From Actinomycetes bacterium (lineage in GTDB: Bacteria > Actinomycetota > Actinomycetes > Streptosporangiales > Streptosporangiaceae): a DNA stretch of 22,115 nucleotides. The DNA lies in the NCBI GenBank assembly GCA_025964635.1, contig JAOPYP010000390.1:1-22115 (forward strand). Direction: 5' to 3'. A program made the translations under genes and the position numbers. The notes under the pieces were generated by a model. That model saw only the letters and a list, made by a program, of their open reading frames with translations. It ran no database searches and had not been told where the DNA came from. Below are positions 6,828-12,864 of the stretch, piece after piece (the first letter of the stretch is position 1; each line of letters opens with the position of its first letter).

Positions 6828-7505
6828 GTGACCACCTTCCAGCGTGCCCGCAGCGAGGAGCAGCGGGAGGTACGCCGCCGGGCGATTCTCGACGCCGCCG
6901 CGGCGATGCTGGCCGAGATGCCGGTCGCCCAGGTAACGCTCAACGAGCTCAGCCGGCGGGTGGGCCTGGCCAAGTCCAATGTGCTGCGCTACTTCGAATC
7001 CCGCGAGGCCGTGCTGCTGGAACTGCTGGACTCGGCATGGCAGGAATGGCTGACCGGGCTCGGGACGGACCTGGACGGCGCGATCGACGCTGCCGCACTC
7101 CCGGCCGACCAGGGCGACCAGCTGGCCGCCGTGCTGGCGGCGTCGCTGGCGGGCCGGCCCGTGCTGTGTGACCTGCTCAGCGCGCAGGCCGCGGTGCTGG
7201 AACGGAACGTTTCCCCCCAGGTCGCCATGACCTACAAGCGGGCGGCGCTGGCCGACGTGACGCGGCTGGCCCGGCTCATCCACGGCTACCTGGGTGAGCT
7301 CGGGGACCACGACGCGGAGCGGCTCGCCGCCGGCGCGGTCCTGGTGGCCGGCGCGTTGTGGGCGCACGCCCAGCCGTCGGCGGCCGTGCTCGCGGCCTAC
7401 GAGGCCGATCCGGCTCTGGCCGTCATGCGGACCGACTTCACCGCCACCATGCGCGAGGTGCTCGAGGTGCTCATCGCCGGCCTGCTGGCCCGCTCCTCGC
7501 GCTAG
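6828..7505 (+). CDS. TetR/AcrR-family transcriptional repressor
   Basis: The product is about 225 residues from the GTG at 6828; a GTG two codons earlier (6822) is also possible. The N-terminal helix-turn-helix is clear: RRRAILDAAAAMLAE, VTLNELSRRVGLAKSNVLRY, then FESREAVLLELL, the usual TetR layout at about residues 15-65. The C-terminal ligand-binding and dimer part is helical and Ala/Leu-rich, similar to TetR_C-type domains. No Shine-Dalgarno site is visible, which fits a leaderless transcript from the -10 box at 6816-6821. It faces the SDR across three palindromic sites and precedes the ribosomal protection gene by 193 bp. It most likely represses the SDR and itself. Control of the downstream GTPase is possible by read-through but not shown. 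Confidence 0.9.
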   Translation: MTTFQRARSEEQREVRRRAILDAAAAMLAEMPVAQVTLNELSRRVGLAKSNVLRYFESREAVLLELLDSAWQEWLTGLGTDLDGAIDAAALPADQGDQLAAVLAASLAGRPVLCDLLSAQAAVLERNVSPQVAMTYKRAALADVTRLARLIHGYLGELGDHDAERLAAGAVLVAGALWAHAQPSAAVLAAYEADPALAVMRTDFTATMREVLEVLIAGLLARSSR

Positions 7506-7507
7506 TC

Positions 7508-7553
7508 CCGCCGGCCGCTCACGGCGGCTCGAGCGGTGCCCCGGATACGGGGC
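7508..7553 (+). terminator. Two hairpins after tetR
   Basis: CCGCCG (7508-7513) pairs with CGGCGG (7522-7527), and GCCCCG (7538-7543) pairs with CGGGGC (7548-7553) around the tetraloop GATA. They begin 2 bp after the tetR stop. They may terminate tetR or act as an attenuator in front of the ribosomal protection gene. There is no U-run. Confidence 0.45.
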
Positions 7554-7634
7554 GGGCGCCAGGTAAAGCAGTTGCCTTGGAGGTCACAGGTCTGCTGAAC
7601 TCACGGGAGACCGCCGAGACACCAGGAGAGCGTC

Positions 7635-7736
7635 ATGCGCGCAGCGTTCATGTCCAGCCAGAAGGGGACGGTTGCCTGCACGAAGGACATGACGCTTAGT
7701 GAGCACGCTGAACCTGGGAATCGTGGCACATGTTGA
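7635..7736 (+). CDS. Possible leader peptide overlapping the ribosomal protection gene start
   Basis: An ATG at 7635 with CAGGAGAG 4 nt upstream opens a 33-codon frame (MRAAFMSSQKGTVACTKDMT...). It ends at the TGA 7734-7736, inside the ribosomal protection gene and in a different frame from it (offset +1). Its ribosome binding site is better than that of the main gene. Leader peptides control several ribosome-targeting drug resistance genes, so translation of this frame could tune the downstream start. It could also be chance; no family resemblance. Confidence 0.35.
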   Translation: MRAAFMSSQKGTVACTKDMTLSEHAEPGNRGTC

Positions 7737-9690
7737 CGCCGGTAAGACCAGCCTGACCGAGCGGCTGCTGTTCGCCGCCGGGGTCATCGGCACGATAGGC
7801 CGCGTCGATGACGGCAGCACCCAGACGGACACCCTGGCGCTCGAACGGCAGCGCGGGATCACGATCAAGTCCGCAGTCGTGTCGTTCGCCGTGGACGACC
7901 TCACCGTCAACCTGATCGACACGCCCGGCCACCCGGATTTCATCGCGGAGGTGGAACGGACGCTGGCCGTGCTGGACGGCGCCGTGCTGGTGATCTCCGC
8001 AGTCGAGGGGGTGCAGGCGCAGACCCGCGTGCTCATGCGCGCCCTCAGGCGGCTGGCCCTCCCGACCCTCATCTTCGTGAACAAGATCGACCGCTCCGGG
8101 GCCCGCAGCGACCGGGTCCTGGCGGAGATCCGGGAGAAGCTGACCCCCGAGATCGTCCCGATGGGGTCGGTGCGGGGCCTGGGGACGCGCCGCGCCCTCT
8201 TCGTCCGCTACGGCGAGGGCGATGCGGCCTTCACGGCCCGGCTGGCCGAGGTGAGCGCCGACCGTGACGACGAGTTCCTGGCCGCCTACCTGGACGACGA
8301 CACGGCGATCTCCTACGGCCGGTTGCGGGCCGGGCTGGCCGGCCACGCCCGGGCCGGCCGCGTCCACCCGGTGTTCTCCGGCTCGGCTGTTACCGGCGCC
8401 GGAGTCGATGCGCTGGTCGCCGGCCTGCAGGAACTGCTGCCGACCGCCGGCGGCGACGCGGGCGCCCCGGTTGCGGGCACCGTCTTCAAGGTCGAGCGAG
8501 GGCCGGCCGGGGAGAAGATCGCGTACGCCCGGATGTTCTCGGGCACCGTTCGTACCCGGGACCGGCTGCGGTTCGGCCCGGACCGGGAAGGACGGGTGAC
8601 GGCGGTCAGCGTGTTCGAAGGTGGCCCGGCAACTCCCCGGGCCTGCGTCAGCGCCGGGCAGATCGGGAAGCTGCGGGGGCTCAGCGCGATCCGGATAGGC
8701 GACCCGCTGGGTACCGCACGTACGGCTCCGCTGGGGGCGTCCTTCGCCCCGCCAACCCTGGAAACCGTGGTCGTGCCCGCGCGCCCGGCCGGCCGGGGAG
8801 CGCTGCGGGCCGCGCTCGGCCAGCTGGCCGAGCAGGATCCGCTGATCAACGTGCGCCAGGACGACGTCCGCCAGGAGATCCTCGTCTCCCTCTACGGCGA
8901 GGTGCAGAAGGATGTCATCCAGGCCACGCTGGCCGCGGAGTTCGGCATCGAGGCCGGGTTCCGCGAGACGACGGCGATCTGCATCGAGCGCCCGGCCGGT
9001 GCGGGCGCGGCCGCCGAGTCCATGAGCGAGGAGTCCAATCCCTTCCGGGCCACGGTCGGGCTGCGGGTCGTTCCGGCGGCGGCCGGGGCGGGCGTGGCGT
9101 TCCGGCTCGGGATCGAGCGCGGGGCGCTGCCCGTGGCGTTCCTCAAGGCCGTCGAGGACACCGTGCGCCAGACGCTGCAGGAGGGACTCCACGGCTGGCC
9201 AGTCACCGACTGCACGGTCACCCTCACGCACTCCGGGTTCACCCCGCCGCCGCCGTTCGGCTGGAGCAAGTGGTCGAGCTCAGCCGGGGACTTCCGCAAC
9301 CTGACCCCGCTCGTCCTGATGAGCGCCCTGCGGCAGGCCCGCACCCGGGTCTATGAGCCGGTGCACCGCTTTCATCTGGAGGCGCCGGCCGATACGGCCG
9401 GGTCAGTGCTGCCCGCCCTGGCCCGGCTGAGAGCCGTCCCGGACCCGCCCGCTACCCACGGCGCGCTGCTCACCGTGGCCGGCGACATCCCCGCCGCCCA
9501 GGTACACGAGCTGGCGCGGCAATTGCCGGCCCTGACCCGCGGTGAGGGCCTGCTCGACGCCACTTTCGGCTTCTACCGGCCGGCCCGGGACCCGGTCCCC
9601 GTCCGGCCACGCTCGGACCACAACCCGCTGCACCGGGAGGAGTACCTGCTGCACGTCATGCGCCGGGCAGGACACGCGGGCGGTGCTTAG
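7699..9690 (+). CDS. otrA: TetM/OtrA-type ribosomal protection protein (EF-G-like GTPase)
   Basis: The product is 663 residues, the length I recall for Streptomyces OtrA. The G domain is complete: AHVDAGKT (10-17), RGITIKSA (52-59), DTPGHPDF (74-81) and NKID (128-131). EF-G-like domains follow, with the late region HSGFTPPPPFGWSKWSSSAG and domain V near the end. VDDGSTQTDTLALERQRGIT is typical of the TetM/TetO/OtrA branch rather than of housekeeping EF-G. These proteins bind the ribosome and use GTP to release tetracyclines. The start is GTG 7699 with AAGGA about 11 nt upstream, and the start is overlapped by a small leader frame. It is convergent with the next SDR, the stops being 12 bp apart. 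Whether it confers resistance or has drifted to another drug is unknown; otrA is a family label. Confidence 0.85.
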   Translation: MSTLNLGIVAHVDAGKTSLTERLLFAAGVIGTIGRVDDGSTQTDTLALERQRGITIKSAVVSFAVDDLTVNLIDTPGHPDFIAEVERTLAVLDGAVLVISAVEGVQAQTRVLMRALRRLALPTLIFVNKIDRSGARSDRVLAEIREKLTPEIVPMGSVRGLGTRRALFVRYGEGDAAFTARLAEVSADRDDEFLAAYLDDDTAISYGRLRAGLAGHARAGRVHPVFSGSAVTGAGVDALVAGLQELLPTAGGDAGAPVAGTVFKVERGPAGEKIAYARMFSGTVRTRDRLRFGPDREGRVTAVSVFEGGPATPRACVSAGQIGKLRGLSAIRIGDPLGTARTAPLGASFAPPTLETVVVPARPAGRGALRAALGQLAEQDPLINVRQDDVRQEILVSLYGEVQKDVIQATLAAEFGIEAGFRETTAICIERPAGAGAAAESMSEESNPFRATVGLRVVPAAAGAGVAFRLGIERGALPVAFLKAVEDTVRQTLQEGLHGWPVTDCTVTLTHSGFTPPPPFGWSKWSSSAGDFRNLTPLVLMSALRQARTRVYEPVHRFHLEAPADTAGSVLPALARLRAVPDPPATHGALLTVAGDIPAAQVHELARQLPALTRGEGLLDATFGFYRPARDPVPVRPRSDHNPLHREEYLLHVMRRAGHAGGA

Positions 9691-9702
9691 GTTCCCCGGT
9701 GC

Positions 9703-10488
9703 TCAGTCGAACCGGCGGGCACTCGGATAGCGCTGGCCGCCGTCCACCACGACGTTCGAGCCCGTTACCCACGAGGCGCGCGGGGACAGCAGGAACGTGA
9801 TCACGTCCGCGACCTCGGGCAGGTGCCCCAGCCGTCCGAACGGGAACTGGGTAGCCAGGAAGGCGGCGAACTCCCGCGGGTTCTCCTCCTGGAAGGTCTC
9901 CCAGGACCCGCCGGGGAACATGATGGAGCCCGGGCTGACCGCGTTCACGCGGATGCGGTAGCGCGCCAGTTCCTGGGCGGCGGTCGCGGCGAGCTGGATC
10001 TCGGCCGCCTTGGCCGCCGCGTACGCGGTGCGCGGCGCGGGACGCAGGCCGGTGATCGAGGAGACGATCACGACAGACCCCCCGCCGGCCTCACGCAGAT
10101 GGGGCAGGCCCGCGCGGATCAGCTCAGCGGCGTGCCCGGCGTTGAGGGCGAAGGTCGCGGTGAAGTCCCCCGGTCCGGCGCTGGTCAGGTTGCCGCTGCC
10201 GACGGTGCCGCCCGCGTTGGCGACGAGGAGGTCGAGGCCGCCCAGCGCCGCCGCGATCTCCTCCACCGCGCGGTTGAGCGCGTCGATGTCGGTGACGTCC
10301 GCCGCGGTGGTCGCCACAGGCACGCCCCGGTCAGCGAGCCGGCCGGCCGCCTTGGCCAGGCCCCCGGCGTCGCGGGCCACGAGACCGACCGCGACTCCCT
10401 CGGCGGCCAGCGCCCCGGCGGCCGCGAACCCGATGCCCCGGCTCCCGCCGGTGATCAGCGCGCGGTGGCCGCGCAGTTCAAGATCCAT
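9703..10488 (-). CDS. Classical SDR oxidoreductase, second gene of the aldolase unit
   Basis: The product is 261 residues with TGGSRGIG (13-20), NAGG (91-94), Ser143/144, Tyr156 and Lys160 (YAAAK), and the end motif SWVTGSNVVVDGGQRYPS, typical of FabG-like classical SDRs. SPGSIMFPGGSWE, after the catalytic region, shapes the substrate loop. It lies 149 bp downstream of the aldolase gene on the same strand. Its Shine-Dalgarno site (minus-strand GGGAG, 10495-10499, 6 nt before the ATG) is part of a 9-bp inverted repeat whose partner lies at 10571-10579, so access to the start may be controlled. An aldolase followed by a dehydrogenase suggests that it converts the aldehyde or alcohol formed or used by the aldolase; this is inference. 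Confidence 0.9.
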   Translation of the reverse strand: MDLELRGHRALITGGSRGIGFAAAGALAAEGVAVGLVARDAGGLAKAAGRLADRGVPVATTAADVTDIDALNRAVEEIAAALGGLDLLVANAGGTVGSGNLTSAGPGDFTATFALNAGHAAELIRAGLPHLREAGGGSVVIVSSITGLRPAPRTAYAAAKAAEIQLAATAAQELARYRIRVNAVSPGSIMFPGGSWETFQEENPREFAAFLATQFPFGRLGHLPEVADVITFLLSPRASWVTGSNVVVDGGQRYPSARRFD

Positions 10489-10494
10489 GCTTGA

Positions 10495-10579
10495 CTCCCG
10501 TCCAGGCCCCCGTGATCAGATCCGGGTCAAGCGTGCCACGACCGGGCCCCGCCGGCTCACCCACCGGCCCGGACGGGAG
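10495..10579 (-). promoter_or_regulatory. Inverted repeat that can mask the SDR ribosome binding site
   Basis: CTCCCGTCC (10495-10503) and GGACGGGAG (10571-10579) are exact reverse complements, extended inward by GGCC/GGCC after one mismatch. In the minus-strand transcript the upstream arm CTCCCGTCC could pair with GGACGGGAG, which contains the SDR Shine-Dalgarno site. The loop is long (about 57 nt) and contains other structure. Confidence 0.4.
10525..10540. promoter_or_regulatory. Degenerate second LacI-type site upstream of the SDR
   Basis: GGTCAAGC-GTGCCACG keeps the left half of the 11796-11811 palindrome (GTCAAGC, 7 of 7) and about half of the right arm. A further half-site GCTTGAC lies at 10489-10495, beside the SDR start codon. 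The match could be chance, but the position is suitable. Confidence 0.3.
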
Positions 10580-10637
10580 CTCAGTGCGCGGTGAAACCGG
10601 ATCGGCAGGTGGGTCTGGGTGTTCATCCACAGCGGAG

Positions 10638-11678
10638 TTACCGCCGCCGCGGCCGGGCGCACCGGCCGCGGATCTCCTGCAATGCCGCCACCAGAGCGTC
10701 CGCCTCGGCGTCGCCGATCAGCCGGTGGGTGACGAACCGCACCGTGGAGGGCGGCCGGGACGACGCGGCGATGCCCCAGGCCTCCAGCTCCGCGACCAGC
10801 TCGCCGGCCCCGATGCCCCAGCCCGCCGTGTCGATCATGACGAAGTTGGTCTCGGCCGGGGTGACCAGAAGCCCGGGCAGCGCGGCCAGCTTGGCGGCCA
10901 GGCTCCGCGCCTGCTCGTGGTCCTCGCGGAGACGGTCGATCCCGGTCCGCAGCGCGACCAGGCCGGCGGCGGCGATGATTCCGGCCTGCCGCATTCCCCC
11001 ACCGAGCATCTTGCGGGCCCGCCGGGCCCGGCCCACGAACTCGTCGGACCCGGCCAGCACCGCGCCGACCGGCGCCGACAGGCCCTTGCTGAGCGCGAAG
11101 AACACCGAGTCAGCGTCCGCGACGAGCTCGGCGGCGGGGATGTCCAGCGCGATGGCCGCGTTGAAGATCCGCGCCCCGTCCACGTGCAGCGCGAGCTGGT
11201 GTGCGTCGCAGAGCTCGCGCAGTTCCTTCATCACGGTGACCGGGGTGATCGTGCCGCCCGCCCGGTTGTGGGTGTTCTCCACGCACAGCAGCCTGGTGAC
11301 CGGGTAGTGCATGTCCGGCCCGCGCAGGTGCCGTTCGACCTCCTCGGCGCGCAGCACGCCCCGGTCTCCCGGCACTCCGAGTGGGACGCAGCCCGCCACC
11401 CCGCTGATCCCGCCAGCCTCGTAGTAGAGCAGATGCGCCTCGGCTTCGAGGACAATCTCGTCGGCCGGATGGGTCCAGGACAGCACGGCCGCGAGGTTCG
11501 CCATCGTGCCGCTGGGCATCAGGACGGCTGCCTCCTTGCCCATCAGGGCGGCCGCAGCCGCCTCCAGCTCGTTGACGGTTGGATCCAGCCCGTAGACGTC
11601 GTCACCGAGCGGCGCGCTGGCGATCGCGTCGAGCATGTCCTGTGTTGGCAGCGTGGAGGTGTCGTAGAAGCTGATCAC
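10638..11678 (-). CDS. PLP-dependent beta-hydroxy-amino-acid aldolase (threonine aldolase family)
   Basis: The product is 346 residues from the GTG at 11678 (MISFYDTSTLPTQDMLDAIA); longer in-frame starts up to 11801 add unlike sequence. It is a fold-type I PLP enzyme of the beta-eliminating lyase/threonine aldolase family: DDVYGLDPTVNELE, MPSGTMANL, NTHNRAGG, HVDGAR (165-170) and the PLP lysine in FALSKGLSAP (Lys198). Family members split L-threonine, L-allo-threonine or bulkier beta-hydroxy-alpha-amino acids into glycine plus an aldehyde, or run the reverse. STLPTQDM replaces the usual RSDTVT-P start, as in the GntG-like branch. It is divergent from the metallophosphoesterase across a LacI-type palindrome, with an SDR downstream. 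LtaE-like; the true substrate may not be threonine. Confidence 0.88.
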   Translation of the reverse strand: MISFYDTSTLPTQDMLDAIASAPLGDDVYGLDPTVNELEAAAAALMGKEAAVLMPSGTMANLAAVLSWTHPADEIVLEAEAHLLYYEAGGISGVAGCVPLGVPGDRGVLRAEEVERHLRGPDMHYPVTRLLCVENTHNRAGGTITPVTVMKELRELCDAHQLALHVDGARIFNAAIALDIPAAELVADADSVFFALSKGLSAPVGAVLAGSDEFVGRARRARKMLGGGMRQAGIIAAAGLVALRTGIDRLREDHEQARSLAAKLAALPGLLVTPAETNFVMIDTAGWGIGAGELVAELEAWGIAASSRPPSTVRFVTHRLIGDAEADALVAALQEIRGRCARPRRR

Positions 11679-11795
11679 CGAAGAAGCCCTGACCTTCCGG
11701 AGACTCGTCCCTGAGCGGCCCGGACGGGCCGCACGGATTCCCTGCCTCGACGGTGGCACATACTGGCCAGCCTCCGCCAACCCGGTAATCCAAGA

Positions 11796-11811
11796 CGTCA
11801 AGCGCTTGACG
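11796..11811. promoter_or_regulatory. LacI-family operator (perfect 16-bp palindrome)
   Basis: CGTCAAGCGCTTGACG is a perfect palindrome with the central CG step typical of LacI/GalR-family operators. It lies in the 231-bp gap between the divergent aldolase and metallophosphoesterase genes. Its right half contains the -35 box TTGACG of the plus-strand promoter. The obvious candidate to bind it is the LacI-family protein encoded at 16237-17286. Confidence 0.8.
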
Positions 11812-11835
11812 GACGGAGATTGCCGCCATTACCGT
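11806..11835 (+). promoter_or_regulatory. Promoter of the metallophosphoesterase-permease unit
   Basis: TTGACG (11806-11811) and TACCGT (11830-11835) are 18 bp apart and fit the actinobacterial TTGACR / TANNNT pattern. The start point would be near 11842, leaving a leader of about 68 nt. The -35 box is inside the LacI-type palindrome, so binding would block initiation. I see no equally good promoter on the other strand. Confidence 0.6.
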
Positions 11836-11909
11836 CACTGGTACGGCGGCCGGCGGCACCAGCCCGCGGAGCGCCCGGGCCGTGACGGCTGACCACAGCG
11901 GGAGGACCG

Positions 11910-12842
11910 TTGAGGATATTTTTCGTCTCGGATATCCACGGGTCAGTGAAGTGCTTCCGCAAGCTGGTCAACGCGGGCAAGTTCTATGGCGCCGACCTGC
12001 TGATCATGGGCGGGGACCTGGCGGGCAAGCAGCTCGTCCCGGTCGTCGCCCGGGGCGGCGTGTCCCGGGCCCACTACAACGGCGCGGACTTCACCTTCGA
12101 GACGGCGGAGGAGATCGCCGACTTCGAGCGGCGGGTCGCCGAGCTCGGCGCCTACACGCTGCGTACCGACCCGGAATTTGTCGGGCAGCTCGCCGCCGAC
12201 CAGGAGCTCGTCGAGCAGACCCTGCGCCGGCTCATCCTGGAGCGCACCGAGGAATGGGTGGCGCTGGCCGCGGACCGGCTCGGCGGAACCGGCATCCGGC
12301 TGCTGATCGGCCTCGGCAACGACGACTTCGCCGGAATGATCCCGTACCTCGAGCACGGCCCGGTCAGTTACGCCCCGGACGGTCTGCTCGATCTCGACGG
12401 CTTCAGCCTGGTCTCGCTGGGCTGGAGCAACGTCACCCCCTGGCACACCAACCGTGAGTGCACCGAAGACGTGCTGGCTGAGAAGCTGAGCGTGGTGCAC
12501 GAGTCCGCCGACCCGTCGCGGACCATCTTCAACATTCATGTGCCGCCTTACGACTGCGGCCTGGACTTCGCGCCCAGGCTGGATGACTCCCTCCAGATCC
12601 AGCTGGAGGGCGGGCAGCCGGACATGATCCCGGTCGGCTCCACCGCTGTCGCCGACTCCATCGCCGCCTATCAGCCGCTGCTGAGCCTGCATGGCCATAT
12701 TCACGAGGGCCGCGGGCAGACGAAGAACGGCCGGACGCTCGTCGTGAACCCCGGCAGCGAGTACGACCAGGGTTCCCTGCTCGGCGCGCTGATCGAGGTC
12801 CGGCCCGGCAAAGTCAAGCGCTGCCAGCTCGTCGCTGGCTGA
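11910..12842 (+). CDS. Calcineurin-like metallophosphoesterase
   Basis: The product is 310 residues from the TTG at 11910, with GGGAGGA 4 nt upstream. The metal-binding motifs come in the right order: SDIHG (Asp8, His10), GGD (34-36), GND (136-138), a lone His in FNIHVPP (210) and GHIHEG (His263, His265). Between the second and third motifs is an unusually long helical insert (about residues 50-125), which may set the substrate. Family members cleave phosphomonoesters or phosphodiesters, including cyclic nucleotides and nucleotide sugars, with two metals. It is the first gene of the rightward unit under the LacI-type operator, with the permease 22 bp downstream. Likely cytosolic; substrate not predictable. 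Confidence 0.88.
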   Translation: MRIFFVSDIHGSVKCFRKLVNAGKFYGADLLIMGGDLAGKQLVPVVARGGVSRAHYNGADFTFETAEEIADFERRVAELGAYTLRTDPEFVGQLAADQELVEQTLRRLILERTEEWVALAADRLGGTGIRLLIGLGNDDFAGMIPYLEHGPVSYAPDGLLDLDGFSLVSLGWSNVTPWHTNRECTEDVLAEKLSVVHESADPSRTIFNIHVPPYDCGLDFAPRLDDSLQIQLEGGQPDMIPVGSTAVADSIAAYQPLLSLHGHIHEGRGQTKNGRTLVVNPGSEYDQGSLLGALIEVRPGKVKRCQLVAG

Positions 12843-12864
12843 CCCCCCACGGCAGGAGCCACTC

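Noticed and set aside
7696..9231. Long open frame (511 codons) on the minus strand opposite the ribosomal protection gene
   Set aside because: It is the mirror of a clear GTPase gene. Its protein is Arg/Gly/Pro/His-rich without any family pattern, as expected from third-codon GC bias.
7699..9690. Housekeeping elongation factor G
   Set aside because: Too short (663 residues), no rpsL/rpsG/tuf neighbours, and the N-terminal sequence is of the TetM/OtrA type.
9690..9713. GGTTC/GAACC inverted repeat between two convergent stops
   Set aside because: The stem is only 5 bp with a 14-nt loop. Too weak to call a terminator on its own.
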